A DNA stretch of 64,000 nt from Rhodospirillales bacterium. GTDB lineage: Bacteria; Pseudomonadota; Alphaproteobacteria; Rhodospirillales; Shumkoniaceae. The position numbers were made by a program, and so were the translations under genes. Below the pieces are notes generated by a model, which was given only the letters and a program-made list of their open reading frames with translations, was not told the origin of the DNA and did no database searches. The stretch covers positions 183,296-247,295 of the forward strand of contig JAHDSF010000024.1 of the NCBI GenBank assembly GCA_018432935.1. The letters are read 5' to 3'. Of the stretch, positions 19,762 to 30,105 are shown piece by piece (the stretch's first letter is position 1; every line of letters starts with the position of its first letter).

Positions 19762-21759
19762 ATGAGTACAGTATTGCAATCGCTGCGTATCAGGTGGAAG
19801 GTTTTCGGCGGATTCGGCATCATCCTTGGACTGCTGATCGTGATCGGCGGGGTCTCCGGCGTGTACTTCTCCAAGGCCCGGGAGAACTTCGTCGAGTACC
19901 GCGAGTTCGCCCGGTCGGCCAATGCCTTCGGCCGCGTCCAGGCCAACATGCTGGCGGCGCGCGTCAGCGCCAAGGACTTCATCATCAACGGCACCAGCGA
20001 CGCTGCAAAAGAGGTCGAAGACCGCGCCAACGCGACCCGCGCGTACGTGAAGGAGGCTCTCACGTCGGTACGCGGCGGGCAGCGTGCCGAACTCGAAGCG
20101 CACGATCGCGGGCTTGTCGAGTACCTGGCCGCGTTCGCGCAGGTCAAGGATCTGCGCACCCGCCAGGACAAGGTGCTGGAGCGGCTGGCCGCCATCGGCA
20201 TCGAAGGCGAGCAGGGGCTGGCCGAGGTGCTTGCGGTCGCCACCAACCCGGAGAGCCGCACCCAGGCGGCGTTTGCGATCCGCAGCCTGCTGAAGACGCG
20301 GCTCGCCGTCCGCGAGTACTTTGCCACCAGCGACCCGCTCCTTGCGGACCGGGCGATGGCGGAGATTAAGACCTTCCGGGAACTGGTGACCGCGATGCGG
20401 GGGAGCGACGCCGGCCAGCAGACGATCCTGGAAAAGGTGACGAGGAACGGCGCCGACTACGAGAAGACCCTGGCCGAAGGCCGTGCCGTCATCGAGGAGC
20501 GCAACAGGCTGGTCGGCGGCGTGATGGACAAGGTCGGCCCCCGGGTTGCCGACGGGATCGAGGACCTGAAGCTCGCGGTGATCGCCGCTCAGGACGAGCT
20601 CGGCCCGCGGGCCGATGCCGAGATCGCCGACGCTGCCCGGATGGTGACCATCTTCGCCGGCGCCGCCCTGCTGCTCGGCCTGCTGATCGCCTTCGTGATA
20701 GGCCAGGGGATCGCCCGGCCGGTGGTGGCGATGACCGACACGATGGGCCGCCTCGCCCGCGGCGATCTCGATGTCGAGGTCCCCGCGACCGGCCAGAAGG
20801 ACGAAGTCGGCGACATGGCGAAGGCGGTCCAGGTCTTCAAGGACAACGCCCAGCGGGTGCGGGCGATGGAAGCGGAGCGGGTCGAGGTCGAGCGGAAATC
20901 GGCCGCCGAGAAGAAGGCCGCGCTGGAAGCCCTGGCGGCAACCTTCGAGGCCTCGGTCGGCCAGGTGGTGGAGGCGGTGTCCTCGGGAGCCACCGAGATG
21001 CGGGCCTCCGCGGAGAGCCTGTCGGCCACCGCCGAGCAGTCGAGCAGCCAGGCGACCACGGTGGCGGGTGCGGCCCAGCAGGCGACCGCCAACGTCCAGA
21101 CGGTTGCCGCCGCCGCTGAGGAGATGGCCAACTCGGTGCGCGAGATCGCGACGCAGGTGACCAAGTCGGCCCGGGTCGCCGCAGACGCCGTGCGTCAGGC
21201 GGACGATACCCGCGCGACCATCGCCGGCCTGGTGGGCGCCGCCCAGAAGATCGGCGAGGTGGTCAACCTCATCACCGACATCGCCGCCCAGACCAACCTG
21301 CTGGCCCTGAACGCGACCATCGAGGCGGCGCGGGCCGGCGAGGCGGGCAAGGGCTTCGCGGTGGTCGCCTCGGAGGTCAAGAACCTGGCCAACCAGACCA
21401 GCCGGGCGACCGGCGAGATTGCCGCCCAGATCGGCGAGGTCCAGGCGTCGACCGGGCGGGCGGCGCAAGCGATCGAGGAGATCGGCAACACGATCCGCGA
21501 CATCGACCAGGTCGCCGCCCAGATCGCCTCGGCGGTCGAAGAGCAGGGCGCCGCGACCCAGGAGATCGCGCGCAATACCGAGCAGGCGGCGCAGGGCACC
21601 GACGAGGTCACCCGCAACATCGGCGAGGTCAGCCAGGGCGCCCAGGAAACCGGCGCCGCCGCCACGCAGATGCTCGAGGCGGCCGGCGATCTCGCCCGGC
21701 AGGCGGAAGTCCTCAAGGGCGAGGTCCGCGATTTCCTGACCCGCGTCAGGGCCGGTTAG
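19762..21759 (+). CDS. Methyl-accepting chemotaxis protein
   Basis: A 665-residue transmembrane chemoreceptor. TM1 lies at about 14-36 and TM2 at about 293-317 ([17 protein letters not shown]), enclosing a helical periplasmic ligand domain of about 255 residues, the size of a helical bimodular (HBM) sensor. A HAMP linker follows ([24 protein letters not shown]), then the signalling coiled coil with the conserved hairpin tip (about 502-527, including [20 protein letters not shown]). It ends LTRVRAG with no CheR/CheB pentapeptide. It would signal to a CheA/CheW array, but no che genes are in the window. The ligand is unknown. Confidence 0.93.
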   Translation: MSTVLQSLRIRWKVFGGFGIILGLLIVIGGVSGVYFSKARENFVEYREFARSANAFGRVQANMLAARVSAKDFIINGTSDAAKEVEDRANATRAYVKEALTSVRGGQRAELEAHDRGLVEYLAAFAQVKDLRTRQDKVLERLAAIGIEGEQGLAEVLAVATNPESRTQAAFAIRSLLKTRLAVREYFATSDPLLADRAMAEIKTFRELVTAMRGSDAGQQTILEKVTRNGADYEKTLAEGRAVIEERNRLVGGVMDKVGPRVADGIEDLKLAVIAAQDELGPRADAEIADAARMVTIFAGAALLLGLLIAFVIGQGIARPVVAMTDTMGRLARGDLDVEVPATGQKDEVGDMAKAVQVFKDNAQRVRAMEAERVEVERKSAAEKKAALEALAATFEASVGQVVEAVSSGATEMRASAESLSATAEQSSSQATTVAGAAQQATANVQTVAAAAEEMANSVREIATQVTKSARVAADAVRQADDTRATIAGLVGAAQKIGEVVNLITDIAAQTNLLALNATIEAARAGEAGKGFAVVASEVKNLANQTSRATGEIAAQIGEVQASTGRAAQAIEEIGNTIRDIDQVAAQIASAVEEQGAATQEIARNTEQAAQGTDEVTRNIGEVSQGAQETGAAATQMLEAAGDLARQAEVLKGEVRDFLTRVRAG

Positions 21760-21775
21760 GCCCGACGGATGACGA

Positions 21776-21803
21776 GGCGGCGGGCGCGTCGCCCGTCCGC
21801 CGG
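21776..21803. terminator. Hairpin between convergent chemoreceptor and ettA genes
   Basis: A GC-only stem of about ten base pairs (GGCGG-CGGGC / GCCCG-t-CCGCC, one bulge) sits in the 53-bp gap between the two convergent stops. No T run follows on either strand, so it is a weak candidate for a bidirectional terminator. Confidence 0.3.
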
Positions 21804-21812
21804 CTTCCGGCC

Positions 21813-23492
<1,680 letters not shown>

Positions 23493-23729
23493 CGCGGTCT
23501 CTCCTCGGCCAGGGGCGCAGGCGCGTGGCGCAGCCGGCTTGTAGCGCATCGGCGGACGGCGGCGCAATGTCGAGGAGGGGCTAGCCGGGTTTCTGGAGCA
23601 GCCGGACAGGCGCGCCCGGACGCTCGTTCTTCCCGGCGAGGGCCGGCTTGCAGGCAGGCCGCTGGCCGCGCGAAGCGGCCGCCCCCGAACGCTCGAGAAG
23701 ATGCAGCCCGGTTGTCTTTCCGATCGGGA

Positions 23730-24137
23730 TCAGCCCGTAGTGCGGAATGGATTGACGATCCGCAATCCCTCGCCGAACTCCATGCCGTGCTGCATGTCCT
23801 CCGACCATAACGTATCGCAACCGGCTTGAAGGGCCGACGCAACGATCATCGCATCGTAAGTGGCGAGGTTGTAGCGTTCGGCGAGGGCAAGCCCCGTCTC
23901 GTGGGTTTCGACGGTGATCGGTCGGACGGCCAGCAGCGAGCGCAGCACAGACAACAAGCTGCGCGTATCCGGCCACCCCATCCCCATCTTGCGGCGCGCG
24001 ACGCGGGTCAGTTCGTTCAGGACCTGCACGCTGATCACGCCCCCACCGCCGATAATCTCTTCCGCGCGATCCGCCTTCGCGGAATCGCCGGACGCGACAT
24101 AGACGAGGACATTGGTATCGAAAAAACTACCGGGCAT
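23730..24137 (-). CDS. vapC: VapC-type PIN-domain ribonuclease toxin
   Basis: A 135-residue PIN-domain protein. The acidic metal-binding residues expected for the fold are present: Asp7 in FFDTNVLVY, Glu42 in LNELTRV, Asp95 in YDAMI and Asp114 in SEDMQHG. VapC toxins cleave tRNA or rRNA and are neutralised by the partner antitoxin. The start overlaps the end of the antitoxin gene by 11 bp, the usual translationally coupled antitoxin-first order. It opens a lower-GC accessory stretch after ettA. Confidence 0.92.
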   Translation of the reverse strand: MPGSFFDTNVLVYVASGDSAKADRAEEIIGGGGVISVQVLNELTRVARRKMGMGWPDTRSLLSVLRSLLAVRPITVETHETGLALAERYNLATYDAMIVASALQAGCDTLWSEDMQHGMEFGEGLRIVNPFRTTG

Positions 24138-24369
24138 TTACCTCGTCCCGATCAAACTTGAAATCGGCCGGCAGACGGCCACGGAAAGCGCGAAGCCGTT
24201 TCAGCAATTCATCACGGCTCGGCTTGCGCGCGACGCCGAGATTCCGTGCGTCGGCGACATGGATTTCGATCTCATCGCCTTCTTTGAGTTCGAGGGCATC
24301 AACCACGGCGGCCGGCAGGCGCACCGCGAGGCTGTTGCCCCACTTGGAGACCTGCATGGCATCCTCCAT
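24127..24369 (-). CDS. vapB: AbrB/MazE-type antitoxin of the VapBC pair
   Basis: An 80-residue protein. The N-terminal half is a swapped-hairpin AbrB/SpoVT DNA-binding domain (KWGNSLAVRLP at 9-19, then LKEGDEIEIHV at 28-38). The C-terminal half is basic/acidic (FDRDEVNAR) and should bind and block VapC. ATG at 24369 is used; a second in-frame ATG at 24357 would give MQVSKWGNS, also plausible. Immediately upstream lies a perfect palindrome over the promoter, which fits autoregulation by the VapB-VapC complex. Confidence 0.9.
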   Translation of the reverse strand: MEDAMQVSKWGNSLAVRLPAAVVDALELKEGDEIEIHVADARNLGVARKPSRDELLKRLRAFRGRLPADFKFDRDEVNAR

Positions 24370-24373
24370 TCTG

Positions 24374-24420
24374 CGGATATACGACTATGGAAATGTATAT
24401 CCGGCAAAGATTCAAATCAA
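24374..24420 (-). promoter_or_regulatory. vapBC promoter with palindromic operator
   Basis: A perfect 9-bp inverted repeat, CGGATATAC (24374-24382) and GTATATCCG (24395-24403), lies 5 bp before the vapB start. Reading the minus strand, a TTGATT -35 (24420-24415), a 17-bp spacer and a TACATT -10 place the promoter across the upstream arm, so a bound antitoxin dimer would block RNA polymerase. The palindrome is seen directly; the promoter boxes are my assignment. Confidence 0.7.
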
Positions 24421-24639
24421 GGACAGCCCAGCGCCCCATGGCTGGCATTCACGAAGCGTGCAAGCCGCTCCGAAAGCGGACGTTGCTGGCCAAGAGACTC
24501 GCTCTCCTGCTTCTTGGGCGTGCCGTTTCCGACACTTGGGGGTTGGGCGCCAATCACCCGCAGGTGGCCCCTTATTTGACCTCTCTGTAACGTGTCGGTT
24601 GTGTGCTTTCGAGCTTCGTGCCGCAACAGATTGCGTATT
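24421..24639. other. Gene-free spacer between vapBC and ietS
   Basis: No credible coding frame. It contains the left copy of a short repeat (24576-24595) that also occurs upstream of ietA; see the separate repeat entries. Confidence 0.5.
24576..24595 (+). repeat. Left imperfect direct repeat flanking ietAS
   Basis: TTGACC-tct-CTGTAAC-g-TGT. The same blocks, with one-base spacing changes, recur at 28028-28047 on the other side of the two-gene IetAS module in the same orientation. Confidence 0.4.
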
Positions 24640-26973
24640 TCAAGTCTGAAGGCGCACGCGCAAGCGCTCATAGAGTCGGATCTGAGCCTCATGCGCGATC
24701 TCGACGACCACGGCGAAAGCCTGCTGGCCCACATCTCCCGCCCAGCCACCGGCGCAGCGCACCACCAAGTGGTACGTATCACCGTAACGGCTTATGTCCC
24801 GTCCGAATGTTGCCGTCGAACACTGCAGCGAGGACTTTTCGCGCACCGTTGGGCCTGGCTCCAGTGGACAGCCGAACCGGTCCTCAATCTTAGGAACCGG
24901 ACCTTCCGCCTTTTGGCGTTGACGAAAATGTTCGAAGATAAGCCCGGGGTCGCGGCCACGGATGAGCCGGTAGTTCATCGTGATGCCGCGGTAATCGAGC
25001 CGGCTATGCCGGACGGGCGGGTCATAGGCCAGACTCACGCGAATGGTTCGGCGGCCGGCCTCCAATTGAAACGGCTCGGGAATAGGGATTTGGTAGACTG
25101 CGAAATGGTCGATGGCCAGTTCATCTTCCGCGTAGAGAACGACCCGCGCGTCATCGGAGAAGGCGGCCCGTTCCAGGTCGACTAGCCCATGGCCGCATAC
25201 CCTTCGTTCCGCCTCGGCACCTAGGGCATGGAGCTTGGCCCTCGATTCCTCAGGGATCGCAGCGCTGCTTCCCAACAGCGCTCGGACAAGATTGGCGGAC
25301 GCATCGGGAAAGCGGGCGAGGATCTGACTGGCCTTGAATGCTACAAGCGGCGCGGAAAAGGAGGTGCCTGAGCAACCGGCGAACAGTCGTTCCACGAACT
25401 GATGGTGTAACGAGAGGACGCCCGCCTCGGCAACATCTTCGCCACCGCGCAGACGTTGGACGACAGGGTCGTAGATCAGTGTCCCGCCAACATCAATCAC
25501 ATCGGGCTTGGTGGCGCCACCAATCCCGGGGCCGACTCGGGTGAACGGGGAAGGCTCAGCCGCAAGTGTAATAGGCCGCACGCCGACGCTGGCGGCGACG
25601 GATTGGTTTAAGCCCTCGCCATGTGCGAGCGAACCGACAGTGACGACGTTCATCGCGCCGGCCGGTTCACAAAGCCGGTTAGCCGGTTCGAGAAGGTAGC
25701 CAGGATATTCCGTGACCGCCTGCTCAATATGCGTTCCCCCGCGCGGCGCACGGTTGCCGGCCGAGACGATGATGACGACGTTCAGTTCTCGCGCCAGTTC
25801 GTCGAGCGTCGCCGCCCAAGGGCCGACCTTGCCGCCGTCGTAGATCTTCTTCCGATCGCCAAGGGCGATCACGAAGATCCGGCATCCGAATTCGTCGTGC
25901 AGCCTGGAGATGGCCTCGCGCATCTGCCCTGGCGTCAGCCGCCGGTCGGGAAAATCGCCGCGTTCATTAACGACTTTCGCCGCGCACAACCGCGCGCCGC
26001 GATTGAGCGTCCCTGCCGCAAGTTGTCCGCGGAGATCGCCGAACAGCGCGACACCTGCGACACGCGTTCCATGCCCATACTCGTCGGCAACACCTAGGGT
26101 CTCGGGCACGCCGATCGCGCCGACCAATATGTCGTCCAAGAGTGGATGAGCGTTGACGCCGCTGTCGATGATTCCGATCAGCGGAGCATCTTCATCGACC
26201 TCGCCCAGCGGCGGCAAGTCCGGGAGAGCGAGATCCACGGCTTCGCCAGTCACTATCTCAGGAGCGGGTGGGAAATCGAGTTCACATATATCCTCCACCT
26301 CAAGCAAGGTCCGAATGATGGCGCCGTCGCACCGGAGGCGAACCATGGTGATCGACGGCCCCACATAGCGGTCCAGTTCTTCGCCGCCACGCGCCTTCGC
26401 GTAGGCGATGATCTGTTCGAGCTTGCGGGTCCGCAGTTCGCGGCGGCCGATGTCCCAAAGCTCGACGTCGACAGAATAGGGCACCCCTGCCAGGAAATCG
26501 TCCGGTCCCGTCAGACCTTCCTCGCGTGCCCGCGCGCCGATCCGGTCTCTTGGCTCGACGGTGCCGATCGACTCGATTCTTGCAATGAAGCCCGCATAGC
26601 TGGGGTACTTGTGGCCGGGCGGAATGCCTCGGCCATAGGATGCAAGCCGCTCGCGAAAGGCCGTCATGTCGTCTGACGACGAAAACAAGACAAGCGAGCG
26701 ATCTTCGTCGCTTGACAGGACGGTGAGGCCTAGGCTGGCCCAATCTTCTTCTAGCAGCGTGTCCGTCATCCGGACCCGGAGAATCAATGATGGGTCAACG
26801 AACTCCGGCCTTCTGTGGCGCTGTTGAGCCTGAATGGCCTGATCAAGCTCTTCACCGAGGCGGGAACTATGACCTCCGGGCTCGCGTTCAGGCGGAGGCC
26901 TGCCACCCCCGCTCTTCCGCCGTTCAAAGCGTTCCGGTAAACGAAGCAGCGGCAAATGCTCGTACTGCGCCAT
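24640..26973 (-). CDS. ietS: IetS-like subtilisin-family serine protease of an AAA/protease pair
   Basis: A 777-residue S8 peptidase with no signal peptide. The catalytic triad is intact: Asp270 in GIIDSGVNAHP, His301 in YGHGTRVAG and Ser538 in SGTSFSAP. About 260 residues precede the protease core and about 200 follow it, both without a recognised domain. It follows an AAA ATPase gene by 16 bp on the same strand. This AAA ATPase plus subtilase pair matches IetA-IetS of the Agrobacterium Ti plasmid, where the protease acts as toxin and the ATPase as antitoxin; homologous pairs have also been reported as anti-phage systems. The cytoplasmic location follows from the missing signal. The cleavage target is unknown. 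Confidence 0.85.
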   Translation of the reverse strand: MAQYEHLPLLRLPERFERRKSGGGRPPPEREPGGHSSRLGEELDQAIQAQQRHRRPEFVDPSLILRVRMTDTLLEEDWASLGLTVLSSDEDRSLVLFSSSDDMTAFRERLASYGRGIPPGHKYPSYAGFIARIESIGTVEPRDRIGARAREEGLTGPDDFLAGVPYSVDVELWDIGRRELRTRKLEQIIAYAKARGGEELDRYVGPSITMVRLRCDGAIIRTLLEVEDICELDFPPAPEIVTGEAVDLALPDLPPLGEVDEDAPLIGIIDSGVNAHPLLDDILVGAIGVPETLGVADEYGHGTRVAGVALFGDLRGQLAAGTLNRGARLCAAKVVNERGDFPDRRLTPGQMREAISRLHDEFGCRIFVIALGDRKKIYDGGKVGPWAATLDELARELNVVIIVSAGNRAPRGGTHIEQAVTEYPGYLLEPANRLCEPAGAMNVVTVGSLAHGEGLNQSVAASVGVRPITLAAEPSPFTRVGPGIGGATKPDVIDVGGTLIYDPVVQRLRGGEDVAEAGVLSLHHQFVERLFAGCSGTSFSAPLVAFKASQILARFPDASANLVRALLGSSAAIPEESRAKLHALGAEAERRVCGHGLVDLERAAFSDDARVVLYAEDELAIDHFAVYQIPIPEPFQLEAGRRTIRVSLAYDPPVRHSRLDYRGITMNYRLIRGRDPGLIFEHFRQRQKAEGPVPKIEDRFGCPLEPGPTVREKSSLQCSTATFGRDISRYGDTYHLVVRCAGGWAGDVGQQAFAVVVEIAHEAQIRLYERLRVRLQT

Positions 26974-26989
26974 CCCCCCACCCGTGTTC

Positions 26990-27973
26990 TTATTGGGTTA
27001 TACGTGCGGCCCCCCTCCTGCGGCGAATTTCGTCCTTCATCGCTCGCCGGAAATCGGCGGCTGACACCACCTTGCGCTTGTCGATGATAGCTGATTTTAT
27101 CGCTTGGACGCAGACGCGCTCGATCTCCGCATACGAATAGCCTCCGAGATCCTGTGCAAACGCGACGGGATCGAAGTCGACGTCCACGTTCTTGAATTTC
27201 ATGCGCAGAAAGCGTTCGGTCATCCGGCGATCGGGGCGGTCGAACCAGATTACCTCGTCAAAGCGCCTCCAGATCGCCGCGTCCAGTGACTGGTCGAGAT
27301 TAGTCGCGGCGACTAGAAAGCCCTTGGGCTTGATGCCGTCGATGAACATCAGCAGGCTATTTACGACGCGCCGCAATTCGTTATGCTCGCCGGCGTCACC
27401 GCGAGCCCGTGCCAACGCATCGAATTCGTCGAAGAAAAGCACACAAGGCTGCTTGCGCGCGAACTCGAAAATCTTTCTCACGTTCGTGGCAGTCTCGCCG
27501 AGGTACGACGAAATCAACCGATCAAGCTTCACCACATAAAGCGGCAGGCCCAACTCGGCAGCAAAGATCTCCGCACTGAATGTCTTCCCGCATCCAGGCG
27601 GTCCGCAGAAGAGAAGCTTAGACCGAACGGGCAGCCCATGTCGACGCACGTCCTCGGCCATCCGGAACTCTTTGATCAGCCCTAGGAATAGGCGAATATT
27701 CTCCGCGCTAAGCACTATGTTGTGCTTGGTGTGAGTCGGCTGGACGGGCTCGACGAAATCGCCAGCGGCTTCCGGGAACGGGATCAGTGGTGCGAGAGCC
27801 TTTGGACGTGCGGGCCGGTTGGGAGCAAGCTCAAGCGTCTTGCGCAACGAGCGCGCCAGAACGCGGTTATTCTTCTTCTCCTCTTCATTGATTATTTGCT
27901 CAGCAACGGCTCGGAACTCTTCGTCCCGACCGTAACTGGCCAGCAACTTCTTCATCAATTCGCCGCGTGCCAT
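26990..27973 (-). CDS. ietA: IetA-like AAA ATPase of an AAA/protease pair
   Basis: A 327-residue AAA protein. A helical N-terminal region (1-85, with a charged EEKKNNR patch) precedes one ATPase module: Walker A GPPGCGKT (124-131), Walker B VLFFDEFDA (178-186), sensor-1 Asn225 in VAATNLD and arginine-finger candidates Arg236/Arg237. The C-terminal lid carries GYSYAEIERVCVQAIKSAI. It is the first gene of the two-gene operon, with ietS 16 bp downstream. By analogy with the Ti-plasmid pair it should restrain or activate the protease. Base composition is lower in GC than the flanking ettA and methyltransferase genes, consistent with transfer. Confidence 0.87.
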   Translation of the reverse strand: MARGELMKKLLASYGRDEEFRAVAEQIINEEEKKNNRVLARSLRKTLELAPNRPARPKALAPLIPFPEAAGDFVEPVQPTHTKHNIVLSAENIRLFLGLIKEFRMAEDVRRHGLPVRSKLLFCGPPGCGKTFSAEIFAAELGLPLYVVKLDRLISSYLGETATNVRKIFEFARKQPCVLFFDEFDALARARGDAGEHNELRRVVNSLLMFIDGIKPKGFLVAATNLDQSLDAAIWRRFDEVIWFDRPDRRMTERFLRMKFKNVDVDFDPVAFAQDLGGYSYAEIERVCVQAIKSAIIDKRKVVSAADFRRAMKDEIRRRRGAARITQ

Positions 27974-28027
27974 CGTCGATCTGCCAGACGCAAGAGGTCC
28001 CGAAGATCATATATGCATCCGTGTAAA

Positions 28028-28047
28028 TTGACCATCTGTAACCCTGT
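28028..28047 (+). repeat. Right imperfect direct repeat flanking ietAS
   Basis: TTGACC-at-CTGTAAC-cc-TGT, directly followed by a second AAC so that CTGTAAC occurs twice in tandem (28036-28042 and 28044-28050). It lies in the AT-rich leader of ietA, so it could be either an element boundary or promoter sequence. Confidence 0.4.
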
Positions 28048-28272
28048 AACAAGGGGAGTGCAAAGTCCTATCGTCTCCGGAAAGGTCGTGGGGGCCAAGT
28101 GTTGCCCAGAGACGCACGGCAGGCAGCCAGCACCGGCGGCCGTGTCCGCTTTCCCACATTCCGCGTTTCGACAGCCGACATTCCGCTCCCGGCCCATCTG
28201 CGCCATTCCGCATCGCGACCACGATGGACCGCTCCCCGCACCGCGGCACGCGCAGTATCGCGCGCGCCGTTT

Positions 28273-29040
28273 CTACCGCCGCGCCACGATGAAGATCCTG
28301 CGGAAGGGCAAGAGGGTGCGCCCGTCGGCACGCCTCGGGTAGGCGGCGGCGAGGCGGGCGGCGTAGTCGGCGAGGAACGCCTCGCGCTGCCCGCCGTCCT
28401 CGATCGCCTGCAAGAGCGGCCGCAGCGCGGTGCCCTTGGTCCATTCGACCACCGGGTTCTCGCCCTCCAGCGCCTGCACGTAGACCGTCTCCCAGATCTC
28501 CAGCGACGAGACCAGGGGGCGCAGCAGGTCGTAGTAGACCTCGGGCTCGGCCACCGGGTGGTGGCGCAGCGCCGGCACGACCACCGCCGCCCAGGGGCCG
28601 GCCTCCGCCGCCTCGCGCATGCAGGTGTGCGACGGGGCGTCGTGGTTGCGCGGCATCTGGACCGCCAGGGTCCCGCCCTCCGCCAGCCCGGCGATCAAGC
28701 GCGGGAACAGGGAGGCATGGTCGTCCAGCCAGTGCAGGACGGCGTTGGAGTAGAGCACGTCGGCCGGCACCGGCGGCCGCCACGCCGTCAGGTCCGCGCT
28801 CTCGAACGAGGCCGCCGGGCAGGCGGCGCGCGCCTTGGCCAGCATCTCCTCGGAGCTGTCGAGGCCGACCACGCGGGCTTGCGGCCAGCGCTCGGCCAGG
28901 AGCCGGGTCACGTTGCCCGCCCCGCAGCCGAGGTCGTAGACGGCGCGCGGGCCGTCGGCGGCGATGCGGCCGAGCAGGTCGAGCGCCGGCCGCAGCCGGT
29001 GGTCGGCGAACTTCAGGTACTGCGCAGGATCCCAGGCCAT
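28273..29040 (-). CDS. tam: Trans-aconitate 2-methyltransferase-like SAM-dependent methyltransferase
   Basis: A 255-residue class I methyltransferase, MAWDPAQYLKFADHRLRPALDLL, close in length to E. coli Tam (252). The SAM-binding motif VYDLGCGAGNVT is followed by the acidic loop VVGLDSSEEML; NAVLHWL and VQMPRNHDAPSH are Tam-type segments. It would methylate trans-aconitate, detoxifying a spontaneous inhibitor of aconitase. The start ATG at 29040 gives the canonical N-terminus; eight additional upstream codons (MAENRRTP) are possible. A single gene between the accessory island and the DUF4405 gene. Confidence 0.9.
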   Translation of the reverse strand: MAWDPAQYLKFADHRLRPALDLLGRIAADGPRAVYDLGCGAGNVTRLLAERWPQARVVGLDSSEEMLAKARAACPAASFESADLTAWRPPVPADVLYSNAVLHWLDDHASLFPRLIAGLAEGGTLAVQMPRNHDAPSHTCMREAAEAGPWAAVVVPALRHHPVAEPEVYYDLLRPLVSSLEIWETVYVQALEGENPVVEWTKGTALRPLLQAIEDGGQREAFLADYAARLAAAYPRRADGRTLLPFRRIFIVARR

Positions 29041-29107
29041 CGGTGTCCTCCTGTTCTCGGCCACCGATCTTGCGTCGCGGGACGATGGGAGTCCACTCGC
29101 CAGAACC

Positions 29108-30016
29108 TCAGCGGGCGGTAGCTGCCGGGTTGCCGATCAACATGGTCTTCAGGACGTCGGTGGGCGTGACCCGCGCCGCGTCGGCAATCGACTTCAGCGT
29201 CTGGTCGGGGGCCGATGCGAATCCCCTGGCGGCAAGACGCTCCAGGGCCATGGCGAGATCGACGCCTGCGGTCCCGCACATCTCCGCCACGGTCTTCCGG
29301 CCGACGCCGGTCCCCTCGAACTGCTGTTCGACCTGCTCCGCCGTATAGGACGCCTGGGCGGGTCCGGCGGGCCTTTTCTCGAGCGGCTTCAGGACGGCGT
29401 AGACCGCCATGGCGCTGGTGTGCGCGGCGGCGCCGATGCGGCCCAGCGATTCGCTGCCGTCGGCGACCGCAAACCCGCTCCTGCGCAAGGCTTCCATCGC
29501 CTCGTCGAGATCGATGTTCTGCCGCTTGGCGAAGGCGGCGAGCGACGACTCCTCGGCGTGCCCGTAGGGAGCTGCAAGCTCGGCCGAGACGACCCACGAG
29601 TCCTTGGCCAGCGCCCCGGCGTCGAAGAGATAGCGGACCGGCCGCCATTCGCCCACCGCCGCGGCCAGGATCGCAACCCCCGCCGCCACCGAGAGCACGA
29701 ACTCCTTTTTCGGGCGGCGGAGGTCGAGACGGTTCCCCGCGCGCTTCGCCAGGTAGCTCTTCCACTGCTTCCAGTTGTAGGGAAAGAGGTGGAGTGCCCC
29801 GGCCACGATGAAGATGAACGCGAAGGCGTTGTGGATGTTTGTCCACGACTCCTTCGTAAGCCCAAGCAGACGCCACTCGACCCAGTTGGCGATGCGGCCC
29901 TGCGGGACCACGAAAAGCACCACCCCGGTGACCACGACGGCGAGAAAGGACCACGTCACCATGAACGTCACGAACGACCGCATGGCAAACGGCTTTGTGG
30001 CGGACGATTCGGGCAC
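29108..30016 (-). CDS. DUF4405 domain membrane protein
   Basis: A 302-residue protein. The N-terminal part has transmembrane helices at about 12-37 and 58-80 with paired histidines (NIHNAFAFIFIVAGALHLF) and a third helix near 105-122, matching the DUF4405 membrane family, which is often cytochrome b-like and linked to flavin- or redox-associated proteins. The C-terminal 170 residues contain at least two similar small helical modules (AELAAPYGHAEESSLAAFAKRQNIDLDEA-type and EMCGTAGVDLAMALERLAARGF), predicted outside the membrane. The GTG start at 30016 has AGGAGGG seven bases upstream. A palindrome lies in its promoter region. Role unknown; haem binding is an inference from the histidines. Confidence 0.75.
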   Translation of the reverse strand: MPESSATKPFAMRSFVTFMVTWSFLAVVVTGVVLFVVPQGRIANWVEWRLLGLTKESWTNIHNAFAFIFIVAGALHLFPYNWKQWKSYLAKRAGNRLDLRRPKKEFVLSVAAGVAILAAAVGEWRPVRYLFDAGALAKDSWVVSAELAAPYGHAEESSLAAFAKRQNIDLDEAMEALRRSGFAVADGSESLGRIGAAAHTSAMAVYAVLKPLEKRPAGPAQASYTAEQVEQQFEGTGVGRKTVAEMCGTAGVDLAMALERLAARGFASAPDQTLKSIADAARVTPTDVLKTMLIGNPAATAR

Positions 30017-30057
30017 GGCTTACCCTCCTGGCTGTGACGCCGGCAGGATCCGGCTAC

Positions 30058-30079
30058 CATGTAACTATAATATTACATG
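30058..30079. promoter_or_regulatory. Palindrome in the DUF4405 promoter region
   Basis: CATGTAA and TTACATG form perfect 7-bp arms around an 8-bp AT centre that itself contains TATAAT on the plus strand and TATTAT/TATAGT on the minus strand. It lies 42 bp before the GTG start of the DUF4405 gene, in a short AT-rich island within GC-rich DNA, and fits a dimeric regulator site overlapping a -10 box. Confidence 0.5.
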
Positions 30080-30105
30080 TTTCTAATATAAGGTAACGGA
30101 CTGTA

